Below, one piece after another: positions 1-10,366 of a stretch of 64,000 nucleotides of DNA. Positions within the stretch are counted from its first letter, which is position 1, and every line of letters begins with the position of its first letter. The position numbers were made by a program, and so were the translations under genes. This DNA comes from Cellulophaga baltica (lineage in GTDB: Bacteria > Bacteroidota > Bacteroidia > Flavobacteriales > Flavobacteriaceae): contig NZ_JAHKQN010000018.1 in assembly GCF_018861125.1 (NCBI RefSeq), positions 62,001 through 126,000 on the forward strand. The letters are read 5' to 3'. A model generated the notes under the pieces. The model saw only the letters and a list, made by a program, of their open reading frames with translations, searched no databases and was not told where the DNA came from.

Positions 1-3000
1 CCGCCTTCTGCTACTGCAGTTATTTCATTTGCAGCTGTTTTTGTAACTGTTAATGATAACGGGTCATATTCTTCTATCGTAAAATCTACTTGCGTCATAC
101 AACCATTACTATGGTATATATACACAATATGATCTCCTGCTGGCAAATCACCAAATGTGCTTTGTGATGTTGCAAGGGTGATGTCATCAACATCAAGACT
201 GTACATTAAGTCTGAAACTACTGAACTATCAGCCATTTCAACATTTACAGTACTATTAGGGAATATACCTTCACAACCATATTCTGGAATTGCTTCTGCA
301 GTTAAATCGACACCAAGCTCAATTTCAAAAAACGTTTCATCAACACAACCATTTTGATCACGAACATATAAATGATACCATTCACCCCCTTGAAGGTTCG
401 TAAACAGTAAATCATCATTACGCGTGAACCCTTCAGTGATGTCACTTGGGTCTATTTCAGGGAAACCTTCTCCTTCAATTTTTGTTTCATAATATGAAAT
501 ACCTAATACATCTTCAAAAGGAGTTCCGCCTGTTATTGCAAATTGCACTTCTCCATCAAAAGCATCTAAACAAATTTCTGGTTGCGTAACAACTGTTGAT
601 ATACTTAATACTTCTGGTTCTGTTATTGGATCTACCATTACAAACTCACCACAACCTTGCTCATCCTGAATTAGAATTTCATAATCTGAACCTGCATCTA
701 AATTTTCAAAAGTGTAAATATTAGGATTATCACTATCTATAAAAAATTCATTAAAGTTAGGATTGATTGAAAATTGAACTAAACCTTCACCTCCACTTAA
801 AACTTCAATTGTAATTGTACCATTTTCTTCACCATTACAACTGATATTCGTAGTTGTTATGTTGTAGACTATAGGTTCTGGTCTTTCAATCACTAGAGGC
901 CCCTCAACATCATAACAAGTTGTACCACTAGTTACAGTTATGTAATACTCACCTTCATCAAGTCCTTCAAAAGTTCCATCTGATTGTGGCCCCATTACTA
1001 CCGTTGCCGCAGGGTCTGGACTAAAAGCCGTGTACGCTGCAGATGGTGTAGGATTACCTAAATACAAAGTATACATCTCAGCACCAACTCCTCCTGATGA
1101 GAAAGATTCTATACGACCATCAGTTTCTGATGCACATGAAATATCATCTGGTAAATTAGCTACTAAATCTATATCTTGAGCATCAACCAAAGTAATACCT
1201 TCAGAAGATAAACTCTTACATACGCCTGAATCACCAACTTTTCGAACATCATATTGATAAAAACCAATTGTTGCATCAATAAGTACCGATGTTCCTACCA
1301 TTTGAATAAAAGGATCAGTATCAGCAGCACTTGTTAATCTATACTCATAGCTAAATCCTGCTTCTGGATTTTCAACACTCAACTGAATTTGACCATCACC
1401 ACCACAACCTGGAGCAGTTACCTGCACTAATTTAGGGTCAATTGGTGTTGGAGGCTCTACATAGTAAGGCTCTGTAACAGTTACACAGTTGTAACTTGAT
1501 GACACCTCAATTGCATACCAACCTGCGCTAATAAAACCACTAGTCATTCCATCAAAAGTTGGACTATCTTGTAATCCGCTTGTTGAGGCAATATCAGTAT
1601 TATCATTACTATTTAAGTATAGTAATTGATATTTATAACCTGCACCTGGCACACCGCCACTAGCACCTGCTACACCTGTATCACTATCTCCACTTGCAGG
1701 ATCGAAAGATTCTAATATTGCATCATTACCATCAGGACAAACTAATTCTTGCGTTTCTCTAATTTCAGCTACGATTGGATCAATAGGGTTTAAAGTTATT
1801 GCAGATGAACTTGAACATTCTTCAACATCTTTAATTTCTACGATATAATCACCACTTGATAAATCTGTAAATTCATTTGCGCTACCATAAGCAACAAGCT
1901 CAACATATGTTTCTGAACCTATAGCTATAGTACCTGTTGCATCTTGCATTAATAATCTATACTCATATGGTGAAGAATCCCAACCACCAACTCCAGTAGC
2001 CACAATTTTACCTGTATCATCAGTACAACTTACATTATCTATTTCAACTGTTGAAACCGATAACACACCATTTGGAGTTCTAATATTAGTTACATTACTA
2101 ATATCAGTACACTTAGGATTATCTATAGCTCTAACCGTTACAAAGTAATTACCTCCTTCTAGACCTGAAATTCTCGCCTCATCACCTAATACATCAGGAT
2201 AATTAGCTGTATTAAAAATACCCGTTGCTAATGATGTTGTTTGAGAAGTATCTGTACTTTCATATACATTGTACTCATATTCGCCATCATAATCCGAAAC
2301 TTCAATAAATAATTCTCCATTATTATCACCAAAACATTGTATTGGTGTTGCTTCACTAATAGTTGCTATTGGTGAAATTGGATCAACAACATCATGCCTT
2401 GGTAATGGATATAAACACCCAGTTACATTATCTTGAACTACAAATAAATATTCACCAGAAACTGGTAAATTAATATCAACATAATCATTTGAACCTGAAT
2501 TTGTAACATCAGCTACTGCTGTTGCGGAAGTTGTTTGAACAGTAAAGTCACTTGTACCAACTACTGTAATCCTAACCACCTCATCATCTTCACAATTTAA
2601 AACTGATTGTACTGCTATTGCACCTTGCACCTCAGATGGTGGTGCTATTACAACATCAAATTCATCTCTACAGCCATTACCATCTATTGCGTATACTGTA
2701 ATATTTTGTGTTGTACCATCATCAATAATTTCAAAAGTATTTGACGTTTGGTAGTTCTCATAACCTGTAATACTGTATTGATACCCGGAACCTACTGTAC
2801 CTTCTTGCACTACTCCTGATACTGTTGCTAAATCAACAGTAATTGTTGCTGAACTAAATCTGTTTGCTCCTACTTCACAAGCAAAATCAGTATTTGTAGC
2901 TTCAATAAGGAAAGGCACTGGCTCAATGATTTCAAAAACACTTGACGTAACACTACATCCTCTATCTGTAACCACTTCTACTTGATAATCTGCCTCAGAC

Positions 3001-6000
3001 AAATTATCGAATGTACCCGTACTATTTGTTGTAGTTGATGAGTCATCTAAATTCGTTAATATATATTCTATTGGATTATCAACATCTGAGCCCGCTTGCA
3101 AAACAATAGTTATACTACCATTATCAGCACCGTTACAAGTAATATCTTCTTTAATTTCTTCTTCAATTATTGGTGGAGTAGCATCTTCAAGTGACACATT
3201 TACTGTGTACTGGCAATTAACAACACCATCAGTCACTTCATTATCTGTAATTAAAATTTCATAATCGCCTGGAGTTTGATCATCAAAAACTCCTGTAGTG
3301 TTACTACCTAAAGAAGCACTTGAATCATCAAATAACTCGAAACTAAAATTACCACTACCTCCATTTGGTGATACTGTAATTACACCATCATCATTATTAC
3401 AACTTGGCATTGTACTAAACTCTGCTGTACCCGTCAAATATTCATAAACTGTACCAATACCAGATCCAAAACAACCGTTTGCATCAATAACTTCAACCGT
3501 ATAATCACCAGGTGTGCTTACTGTATAAGATACTTCCCATAGGTTTGTTGTAGTATTAAAAACACCTGTTTTACTCTCTCCATTTAATGTAAATGTTGGC
3601 GAATTTACCCAGTCTGGCAACGAGGCTGTTATATCAAAAGCTGAAGCTGTAGCATCACATTGGTTATCAACAACAATTGTTGGTTCTGGCAATTCTGGTT
3701 GTAATAAAATTACGCTTTCAGTTACGTTAAAAGTACAACCTCTACCATCTATAACATAAATATCATAAGCAGTACCAGATAAACTACCATCTAAAACAGC
3801 TGTCGTTGCTGATGAAAAATCATCACTAGTATCAGAAGGAGTCAAAGTTCCATCTTTATCTGGTGTTGTTCCTGCTGGAACAAATGCATACTGATAAGGA
3901 CCTCCATCACCACCACTACCACGAACAGTTAACTGACCTTGAGCATTACAGTTGGCTGGTATATTAGATATTATATCAATACTTGGAATATTTAAAATCA
4001 CATCAATAATCGTAGCATCAGTACAAGTATCACTATCGGTTACTCTAACCGTATAACGATCTGGAACAATTTCGAAAAAACCATCATAATCTGTACCTAC
4101 TGTAGCTGTATCCGCAGTGTCCGTCTGTAAAATTGCACCTGTGATTGGGTCAATTAAATCAATTGTTATATCTCCTGAAAAATCAGAAACTGTAAAATCA
4201 GTTCTTCCATTCCCAGAGTCATCACAGAAAGCTACAGGTGATGTTGCCGTAATATTTAATGGAGAATCAGCGTCTTGTGGCGGAATTTCTATATAATAAA
4301 TACATCCACCTGCTCCAACATCAGTAACCTCTACTGTATATGTAACTCCATATTCTAAATTATCAAATGTATGTTGTCTCGGAGGAATATTTGGTACAAC
4401 TGGTGAACTTGTATCTGTTGTCAATCGGATTAGAAAATCTTCTGCAGCATCTCCGCCAATTATAGTAACAGTATTTGAAAAACCAGATGCATTACAAGCT
4501 GGCGTTACTGGATCTGGCACCACTGTTAAAGTAGTTTGCCCAATTGTTACCGTATCTTCATCGGTACAACCAGAAGCATCAACAGTTCTAACAGTGTATG
4601 TACCTGGGACTAAACTTGAATCTGTAATTGTCTCTGAAGTACTGGATGTAGGACCTACAGTTATTATTTCATTACCATAAGCATCAGAAATCACATAAGT
4701 AAAATCTGGAGTACCATCAGCAACACTATTTATAATTATACTTCCTGAAACTTCTTCACCTGCAACGCTACAACTAGCTTCTAAAGCAGAAACATTTGCA
4801 TCAGGTGCACCGTTAGGGTTATCTGTTATTGTAACAGATTTACCTACAGTTAAACACCCTCTAGAATCACGAACAGTATAATTATATGTTACTCCTGATG
4901 TTAGACCAGTATAAACAGTTTGCGATGTAAAACCTGCTCCATCAAAATCTATTTCAAACGGAGGAACTCCACTAGATGCTGTTGGTGTAATTACTACACC
5001 ACCACTATCAGGATCACCACAACTCGCCGTAATTACTTCATCTGTAGCTTCAATATTATCAGGGTCTTCCACAATTAATTCTTCTGAATATGCTTCACAA
5101 CCTTCATTATCAGTTACTCTAAAAACATAGGTGCCACCTGCAACAACTTCATAAGTAAATGAGTCTGAAGGTACTGTTGTTAGCGAACTATATGCTCCAC
5201 CATCAACACTCACTTGATATTCTTTAGGTGTTGTTAAACTAAGGTAACCACCAGAAAGTTCTACTAAAATTTCACCAGGACTACCCCCACAAGGTATTTC
5301 TGTTTCTATTGAAGTTGACACTCTTAATTGAGGGTTAATTGTCACTGAAATTTCATCTGTACAACCATTTACATCACTAACTTGAAAAGTATGTGTACCT
5401 GGTGATAAGTTTGAAAAAGAACCACTAGACTGATAAGTACCACCATTAATTCTATATTCATAGCCAGAACTTGAATCACCGCCAGTAGCATCTACCGTTA
5501 CTGATGCTCCAGCAACTGGCTCGTAACATAAGTTTGATGACGATATTGAAATTGTTGGCGATGATAATGCTGTTAATTGAAACTCAAAAGTTTCAGTACA
5601 GCCTTCAGAATCTTCAACTGTTAATATATAAGGTGAACCTGGTGTAGATTCATCTGTTAAATTTGAGAAAGTAACATTTGACTGTGGACCATCAACAGAA
5701 CCATCAGGATATGTTAACGAATAACTATAACTACCCCAACCTCCTGAGGCACTTGCTATTACACGACCTGTATTATTATTATCACAACTCATAGCTGTAA
5801 CTGTAGGTGATAATGTAATCAATGATGCTTCTTCAATAGTAATTTCAGCCGTATCTGTACAACCGGTATCAGTATCAGTTACTGTTATAATATATGTACC
5901 TGCACCTCTTGAAGTTAAGTCTATTTCACTATCCGTTTGAACAGCACTTACTGCTTCTGAATTTATTTGGTAGGTATAAGAAGTAGCAAAACCGTCAATT

Positions 6001-8168
6001 ATAAATGTACCGCTTCCGTCAGTTTCTCCATTACAAACTCTTTTATCGCCACCAGATTTTTCTCTAGCACGAATTGAACTAATTACAACTGGAGTAAATC
6101 CTTCTGTATAAATACAACCATTAGCATCTGTAATTTGAAAAATGTATGATGTAGTTGTGCTTAAACCCGTAAAATTGTTATTTGTTCCGTTATCTATTGT
6201 AGTCGGACTAATTATACTATAATTTGCAATTGTACTATTAGCGGTAGCTGTTAACTCCACATCAGTAGTACCTAAAGCACAATTAATATTCGATTGTGTA
6301 AAATCTAAATTTGTTGGCGGATCAGCTTCTTCTATTTCAATAGCTGTTAACTCTAATCGACAACCACTATCATCAATAATTACTGGTGTATAAGTACCTG
6401 ATGATAAATTAGAAAACAACAATGTGCTCTGAAAGTTTACACCATCAATACTATACTCATAACTCGTGCCCGAACCTCCTGATGCCGGACTAAATTCTAT
6501 ACTACCTTCTACTGTTCCACCTGAACCATCACAAGTCTCGTCTGCGATTTTAGTAGCTGAACCACTTATTGTTGCATCACTCGTAACGGTTACAGATGGT
6601 AATACAATTGTACAAGAAAAACCTCCTTGCTCGTATTGCACTTCCAACTCATCGTAAGTACCATCTGTTACTGAAATTTGAGTTGTTGACACCCAACTAT
6701 CTGTTGATGAAACTCTGTATGATAAATTATATCCATTTGCATTATTAACTGTGAAATTAATTTTAGCACCACCATTAGTACACGTACCATCTATTCCGGA
6801 CGCTGTTACGTCTGGCGGACTTAATTCTTGAACTGTTGCTGACGCTGTAATTGTACATCCATTAGCATCGGTAATTAAAAAGCTATAATCACCAGGTGAT
6901 GTAACAGTGTATGTAGATTCATCTGTATAAGAAGAGCTTACTGTTGAACCTCCATTTACAGTATATGTAAAAGGTGCAGCACCACCTGAAGTATTTACTT
7001 TAACATCTACACTTGTAATATCAGCACATCCAAAACTGCTATTTACCTCTGTAGAAGCTGATAAAGCAACTAAACCTTCACCAATTACGATTGTATCTCC
7101 GTTAACATCAACACTTTCTACATCTGAACATTGTTGCGTATCAACCTGAATACTATAAGTACCAAAACCTACTGCAGCAAAATCATAAGTATCACTTGCT
7201 ATGAATGATGAAAACTCTTGAGCAGCCCCATCGCTATCAAGAAGCGTATACTTATAAGGACCAGGAACATTATTTACTTGAACACTAATACTTCCGTTTT
7301 CTCCGTAGCAATTAGCATCTACAAAGGTTACATCTACATCAATATCTTTAGTTTCAATTTCAATTGGCTCGTATGGATACTCACAAGTATTGTCTGTGTT
7401 TTTTAAACGAGCTTTAACTGTGTAAGTTCCTGGTAATAAATCTTCGAAAATCGCGCCTTGCCAAGCACCAAAGCCAGTACCATCATCAATTGCATACTCA
7501 TAAGAACTAGATAAGTTTGTAATTTGAATTCTACCCAACTCACCACATATATAGTCTGTTTTTACATATGTCTGACTTATACTACTCTTTTTAACTTTAA
7601 TATAATAGTAAGATCCGCCATCAACTCTAACTCTATATTCCGCTCCTACACCCGAAGTGATTGAACTCGCATCAAGCGTTAGTGATGAACCACTACCTGC
7701 ATCAACCCAAGAACTTCCACATGTATATGTAGGACACTCCAAATCTATATCAAAATCAGAACATGAACTCTCATCAAGCCTCTGCCACTCATAAGTACTA
7801 TATACATTATCTAAAGCTATAATACGATCATCAAAACTACCACATAAATTAAATCGAGCTAAGGTTGCACCATCATTTGAACATGTTTCAGTTTCATCTG
7901 CATTTGCTACAATTGTAGTAAAAAACATAGGAGACGCCGCTGCTGTCTTCATTAAAGGTTCGAAAGTTGTTGTTATTGTTTTCGTAGAAACATCAACATC
8001 ATTACTTTTTGAAAAAGTAGATATTTCTTTAATTGAATTAAATAACTCAGTTGTTGAATTACCAATAAAGTTATAAGCTTTAGTATTGGCAATTACCGAG
8101 GTAATTATTAAAAAGAATACAACTAGTACATATTTGTACCAAGATTGCCAAGCTTTTGTATTTGACAT
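1..8168 (-). CDS. Giant SprB-type repeat protein, secreted (C-terminus beyond window)
   Basis: The minus-strand frame is open from an ATG at 8168 to the window edge, giving 2,722 complete codons; the C-terminus is missing. Residues 1-35 (starting MSNTKAWQSWYKY, then a hydrophobic VLVVFFLII core) look like a signal peptide or anchor. Residues ~100-230 form a Cys-containing N-terminal module. The rest is about 28 tandem modules of ~90 residues, counted from Cys codons recurring on average every ~270 bp between about 7380 and 105. A typical module ends like FSNLSPGTHTFQVSDVNGC (around 5360-5420), the form of SprB repeats (PF13573). In flavobacteria such proteins are cell-surface or secreted type IX substrates, and SprB itself is the gliding adhesin. 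I infer an adhesin-like role. A type B sorting domain at the missing C-terminus is expected but unseen. It lies downstream of murQ across a 472-base gap and is probably a separate unit. Confidence 0.85.
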   Translation of the reverse strand, partial: MSNTKAWQSWYKYVLVVFFLIITSVIANTKAYNFIGNSTTELFNSIKEISTFSKSNDVDVSTKTITTTFEPLMKTAAASPMFFTTIVANADETETCSNDGATLARFNLCGSFDDRIIALDNVYSTYEWQRLDESSCSDFDIDLECPTYTCGSSWVDAGSGSSLTLDASSITSGVGAEYRVRVDGGSYYYIKVKKSSISQTYVKTDYICGELGRIQITNLSSSYEYAIDDGTGFGAWQGAIFEDLLPGTYTVKARLKNTDNTCEYPYEPIEIETKDIDVDVTFVDANCYGENGSISVQVNNVPGPYKYTLLDSDGAAQEFSSFIASDTYDFAAVGFGTYSIQVDTQQCSDVESVDVNGDTIVIGEGLVALSASTEVNSSFGCADITSVDVKVNTSGGAAPFTYTVNGGSTVSSSYTDESTYTVTSPGDYSFLITDANGCTITASATVQELSPPDVTASGIDGTCTNGGAKINFTVNNANGYNLSYRVSSTDSWVSTTQISVTDGTYDELEVQYEQGGFSCTIVLPSVTVTSDATISGSATKIADETCDGSGGTVEGSIEFSPASGGSGTSYEYSIDGVNFQSTLLFSNLSSGTYTPVIIDDSGCRLELTAIEIEEADPPTNLDFTQSNINCALGTTDVELTATANSTIANYSIISPTTIDNGTNNNFTGLSTTTSYIFQITDANGCIYTEGFTPVVISSIRAREKSGGDKRVCNGETDGSGTFIIDGFATSYTYQINSEAVSAVQTDSEIDLTSRGAGTYIITVTDTDTGCTDTAEITIEEASLITLSPTVTAMSCDNNNTGRVIASASGGWGSYSYSLTYPDGSVDGPQSNVTFSNLTDESTPGSPYILTVEDSEGCTETFEFQLTALSSPTISISSSNLCYEPVAGASVTVDATGGDSSSGYEYRINGGTYQSSGSFSNLSPGTHTFQVSDVNGCTDEISVTINPQLRVSTSIETEIPCGGSPGEILVELSGGYLSLTTPKEYQVSVDGGAYSSLTTVPSDSFTYEVVAGGTYVFRVTDNEGCEAYSEELIVEDPDNIEATDEVITASCGDPDSGGVVITPTASSGVPPFEIDFDGAGFTSQTVYTGLTSGVTYNYTVRDSRGCLTVGKSVTITDNPNGAPDANVSALEASCSVAGEEVSGSIIINSVADGTPDFTYVISDAYGNEIITVGPTSSTSETITDSSLVPGTYTVRTVDASGCTDEDTVTIGQTTLTVVPDPVTPACNASGFSNTVTIIGGDAAEDFLIRLTTDTSSPVVPNIPPRQHTFDNLEYGVTYTVEVTDVGAGGCIYYIEIPPQDADSPLNITATSPVAFCDDSGNGRTDFTVSDFSGDITIDLIDPITGAILQTDTADTATVGTDYDGFFEIVPDRYTVRVTDSDTCTDATIIDVILNIPSIDIISNIPANCNAQGQLTVRGSGGDGGPYQYAFVPAGTTPDKDGTLTPSDTSDDFSSATTAVLDGSLSGTAYDIYVIDGRGCTFNVTESVILLQPELPEPTIVVDNQCDATASAFDITASLPDWVNSPTFTLNGESKTGVFNTTTNLWEVSYTVSTPGDYTVEVIDANGCFGSGIGTVYEYLTGTAEFSTMPSCNNDDGVITVSPNGGSGNFSFELFDDSSASLGSNTTGVFDDQTPGDYEILITDNEVTDGVVNCQYTVNVSLEDATPPIIEEEIKEDITCNGADNGSITIVLQAGSDVDNPIEYILTNLDDSSTTTNSTGTFDNLSEADYQVEVVTDRGCSVTSSVFEIIEPVPFLIEATNTDFACEVGANRFSSATITVDLATVSGVVQEGTVGSGYQYSITGYENYQTSNTFEIIDDGTTQNITVYAIDGNGCRDEFDVVIAPPSEVQGAIAVQSVLNCEDDEVVRITVVGTSDFTVQTTSATAVADVTNSGSNDYVDINLPVSGEYLFVVQDNVTGCLYPLPRHDVVDPISPIATISEATPIQCFGDNNGELFIEVSDYDGEYEYNVYESTDTSQTTSLATGIFNTANYPDVLGDEARISGLEGGNYFVTVRAIDNPKCTDISNVTNIRTPNGVLSVSTVEIDNVSCTDDTGKIVATGVGGWDSSPYEYRLLMQDATGTIAIGSETYVELVAYGSANEFTDLSSGDYIVEIKDVEECSSSSAITLNPIDPIVAEIRETQELVCPDGNDAILESFDPASGDSDTGVAGASGGVPGAGYKYQLLYLNSNDNTDIASTSGLQDSPTFDGMTSGFISAGWYAIEVSSSYNCVTVTEPYYVEPPTPIDPKLVQVTAPGCGGDGQIQLSVENPEAGFSYEYRLTSAADTDPFIQMVGTSVLIDATIGFYQYDVRKVGDSGVCKSLSSEGITLVDAQDIDLVANLPDDISCASETDGRIESFSSGGVGAEMYTLYLGNPTPSAAYTAFSPDPAATVVMGPQSDGTFEGLDEGEYYITVTSGTTCYDVEGPLVIERPEPIVYNITTTNISCNGEENGTITIEVLSGGEGLVQFSINPNFNEFFIDSDNPNIYTFENLDAGSDYEILIQDEQGCGEFVMVDPITEPEVLSISTVVTQPEICLDAFDGEVQFAITGGTPFEDVLGISYYETKIEGEGFPEIDPSDITEGFTRNDDLLFTNLQGGEWYHLYVRDQNGCVDETFFEIELGVDLTAEAIPEYGCEGIFPNSTVNVEMADSSVVSDLMYSLDVDDITLATSQSTFGDLPAGDHIVYIYHSNGCMTQVDFTIEEYDPLSLTVTKTAANEITAVAEG

Positions 8169-8640
8169 AGTTTTGTAGGTTATTAAAGAATATTCAAGAC
8201 TTGGGATCAATAATATTCTTCAGTGCTGTTATTACTATATAAAATCTAAAAAATTGTACTTACAAGATTCGATTTATTATTTGTAATAGTATTTTAACGG
8301 GAAAATTATATAATTAGTATATAGAATAAGAGCTCAAACAGCTGTAAAACCAATGAAAATTATTAAAATTTAAAAAAATGAACCGTCGTTACAAGTTTAC
8401 CACTTAACTACATTAAATTACCATTCGTCGATACCACGTAAGTTTTTATAGACATTAAAGCAATTTACATTACAAAAATGATTGAGAAAATGAAAGAAGA
8501 TTTTAAAAAAAAGAAAAAGAAAAGCAATTGAGAAAAATATATATTTAACACTTTTTTATTAAAAAAAAGCGTAATTTAAATACAAAAGCGATATGACGTT
8601 ATTTGATCAAACCGCTTTTAAAACACAGTAATTGAACTAA
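8169..8640. other. Intergenic region upstream of the giant repeat gene
   Basis: This 472-base AT-rich stretch lies between the murQ stop and the giant repeat gene start. I see no open frame of note, no RNA gene and no clear TAnnTTTG element on the minus strand. The only structure noticed is a weak hairpin near the murQ end, listed separately. The promoter of the giant gene must lie here, because a gap this long makes simple read-through from murQ unlikely. Confidence 0.5.
8584..8619 (-). terminator. Weak hairpin after murQ, possible terminator
   Basis: AAAAGCG (8584-8590) and CGCTTTT (8613-8619) are exact inverted arms with a 22-base loop, 22 bases past the murQ stop on the minus strand. T-rich sequence follows in the direction of transcription. 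The long loop makes this a weak candidate. Confidence 0.3.
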
Positions 8641-9453
8641 TTACTTATTGTAAAATTCCACTGCTTTTTTCACAGAGCCATACTTAATTAACAATGCTTC
8701 TGCATCATCATATTGGATACCTAACTCTTCAATAATATATCTGGTACCTCTATCAACCAATTTACCATTACTTAGTTGCATATTCACCATCTTATTTCCT
8801 TTAACCCTACCAATTTTTATCATTAGCGCTGTAGAAATCATATTCAAAACTAATTTTTGAGAAGTACCACTTTTCATTCGTGTACTTCCTGTAACAAATT
8901 CAGGGCCAACATTTATTTCAATAGGAATATTTGCTACTTCTGCCAATTTTGAACCAGGGTTATTTGTAATTCCTGCTGTTAAAACACCATTCTGATTAGC
9001 TGCATTTATACCACCAATAACATATGGTGTAGAACCTGAAGCCGCAATACCTACAACAACATCATTGGCAGTAATATTGTGTTCTTTTAAGTCCAACCAA
9101 GCTTGCTCTGTATTATCTTCTGCATTTTCAACTGCTTTTCTAATTGCGGTATCACCTCCAGCAATAATACCAACAACACGTTCATGTGGCATACCAAAAG
9201 TTGGAGGAATTTCCGAAGCATCTAAAACACCTAACCTACCACTTGTTCCTGCACCAATATAAAATAACTTACCTCCTTTTTCAAAACGTTCTGCAAGTGC
9301 ATCTACTAATTTAGTAATACTTGGTATCACTAAAGCAACAGCATTAGCAATTTTTTGATCCTCATTATTAATGCTTAACAGCAAATCTGCTGTATTCATT
9401 TGCTCCAAATTATCATAGTTTGAAGGCGTTTCAGTAATTTTTAATGTTTTCAT
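8641..9453 (-). CDS. murQ: N-acetylmuramic acid 6-phosphate etherase
   Basis: MurQ cleaves the D-lactyl ether of MurNAc-6-phosphate to GlcNAc-6-phosphate and lactate in the cytoplasm, a late step of cell-wall sugar recycling. The 270-residue protein carries the SIS-type sugar-phosphate signature GAGTSGRLGVLDASEIPP at residues 67-84. A second conserved block, FVTGSTRMKSGTSQKL, lies near residue 195. It is somewhat shorter than the ~300-residue proteobacterial form. It starts 5 bases after the DeoR-family gene stop, so the two form one minus-strand operon. The divergent nagB and the anmK, GH3 and transporter genes beyond it belong to the same recycling pathway, and AnmK makes the MurQ substrate. 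Confidence 0.93.
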   Translation of the reverse strand: MKTLKITETPSNYDNLEQMNTADLLLSINNEDQKIANAVALVIPSITKLVDALAERFEKGGKLFYIGAGTSGRLGVLDASEIPPTFGMPHERVVGIIAGGDTAIRKAVENAEDNTEQAWLDLKEHNITANDVVVGIAASGSTPYVIGGINAANQNGVLTAGITNNPGSKLAEVANIPIEINVGPEFVTGSTRMKSGTSQKLVLNMISTALMIKIGRVKGNKMVNMQLSNGKLVDRGTRYIIEELGIQYDDAEALLIKYGSVKKAVEFYNK

Positions 9454-9458
9454 TTTTT

Positions 9459-10208
9459 TTATAAAATACGTATGTCGTGATTTCTAAATAAATTAAGTAA
9501 ATTATTCTCAGGTTGCAACTCAGTAATCATCGTATTAATAGCATTAATATCACAAGTTTTATAACGGTGTTGTGAGTTTAATTTTTCTGAAATACATAAA
9601 AGCACTGTTTTCTTTGAAGCTTTAATAACTGCTTTTTTTACCTGAACAATATCATAATCAAATTCTGTTAATCCATATAACGAATCAACGTAGCCTGTTC
9701 CAATAAAACTATAATCTACTTTTATTTCAGATAAATTATGAATAACATTTGCTCCTATTGCTATTTGAGATTCTTTTGCAATTTCACCTCCAATAAAAAT
9801 TACTCTAACATTTGGTTTTTCTTGTAATTTTAAAGCAACCGTTAAACTAATTGTAAAACAAGTAATCTTCAAATTTTCAGGCAATAACCGCACAAACTCA
9901 TTACACGTGGTTCCACCATCAATAAAAATAACTTTGCCATCACTTAATAAGGTTAAAGCTTTTTCAGCTATTAATATTTTATCTGCTAATGCATAAATAT
10001 TATTATTGGGTGTCGCATTATTTGTAAAACCCATTGAAACTGCACCACCATGAACTTTTCGTAACTTACTATTGGCATCTAATTCTTTTACATCACGCCG
10101 AACGGTATCAATTGATACTTCTAAAAGTTCTGCAACATCCGTTAATAAAACCCTATTATGCAGCTCTACTTCATTTAAAATAGCTTGTTGTCTTTCTTCT
10201 TTAAGCAT
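9459..10208 (-). CDS. DeoR-family transcriptional regulator
   Basis: This 249-residue protein has an N-terminal DeoR helix-turn-helix at residues ~5-57 (LLEVSIDTVRRDVKELD) followed by the linker KVHGGAV typical of the family. The C-terminal DeoRC sensor domain spans about 75-235 and includes FIDGGTTCNEFVRLLP, a phosphosugar-binding region related to isomerases. DeoR regulators usually repress sugar-use genes and respond to a phosphorylated sugar. Its place between murQ and the divergent nagB suggests it senses an amino-sugar phosphate and controls both sides; this is inference. A good TATCTTTG -7 element lies 23 bases upstream of the ATG. Confidence 0.85.
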   Translation of the reverse strand: MLKEERQQAILNEVELHNRVLLTDVAELLEVSIDTVRRDVKELDANSKLRKVHGGAVSMGFTNNATPNNNIYALADKILIAEKALTLLSDGKVIFIDGGTTCNEFVRLLPENLKITCFTISLTVALKLQEKPNVRVIFIGGEIAKESQIAIGANVIHNLSEIKVDYSFIGTGYVDSLYGLTEFDYDIVQVKKAVIKASKKTVLLCISEKLNSQHRYKTCDINAINTMITELQPENNLLNLFRNHDIRIL

Positions 10209-10231
10209 AAAAAACTAAAAAATAATTTAAA

Positions 10232-10239
10232 CAAAGATA
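10232..10239 (-). promoter_or_regulatory. -7 element of the DeoR/murQ promoter
   Basis: On the minus strand this reads TATCTTTG, an exact match to the Bacteroidota TAnnTTTG element. It lies 23 bases upstream of the regulator ATG. No clear -33 TTG at normal spacing was seen. Confidence 0.55.
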
Positions 10240-10257
10240 GCAAATTAGATATTTGCT
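10239..10257. promoter_or_regulatory. Inverted repeat AGCAAAT-5-ATTTGCT, candidate operator
   Basis: AGCAAAT (10239-10245) and ATTTGCT (10251-10257) are exact 7-base inverted arms spaced by 5 bases. They abut the regulator's -7 element. A further AGCAAAT at 10337-10343 and an ATTTGCA at 10362-10368 sit at the nagB promoter. This is a plausible binding site for the adjacent DeoR-family regulator. Confidence 0.45.
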
Positions 10258-10302
10258 TTTTTTTACTGCTTAAAATTACCAAATCATTAAATTAAGATTA
10301 AT

Positions 10303-10340
10303 ATTGCAATAAATTGCAAAATAAACAGCACAAAACAGCA
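10303..10340. repeat. Phased direct repeats upstream of nagB
   Basis: ATTGCAA occurs at 10303-10309 and 10313-10319, and AAACAGCA at 10323-10330 and 10333-10340. Each pair is offset by exactly 10 bases, about one helical turn. They lie just upstream of the nagB -7 element and may be regulator-binding half-sites. Confidence 0.4.
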
Positions 10341-10358
10341 AATTGTGTTTTTTTATGC

Positions 10359-10366
10359 TATATTTG
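10359..10366 (+). promoter_or_regulatory. -7 element of the nagB promoter
   Basis: TATATTTG matches TAnnTTTG exactly and lies 29 bases before the chosen nagB ATG at 10396. An alternative in-frame ATG at 10345 lies upstream of this element, so transcripts from here would not contain it. This supports the internal start. Confidence 0.55.

Noticed and set aside
7218-7406. Plus-strand small open frames within the giant gene (also 157-357 and 6466-6657)
   Set aside because: They lie opposite the repeat coding frame, have composition expected of reversed repeats and no start context.
8169-8640. Small RNA or hidden gene in the gap before the giant gene
   Set aside because: Only a weak hairpin and AT-rich sequence are visible; no conserved structure or open frame supports a gene.
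9897-9912. CACGTG core near 9904 as a possible parS site
   Set aside because: The flanks (TTACACGTGGTTCC) do not form the extended palindrome expected of parS, and the site is inside the DeoR gene, where the bases are explained by coding.
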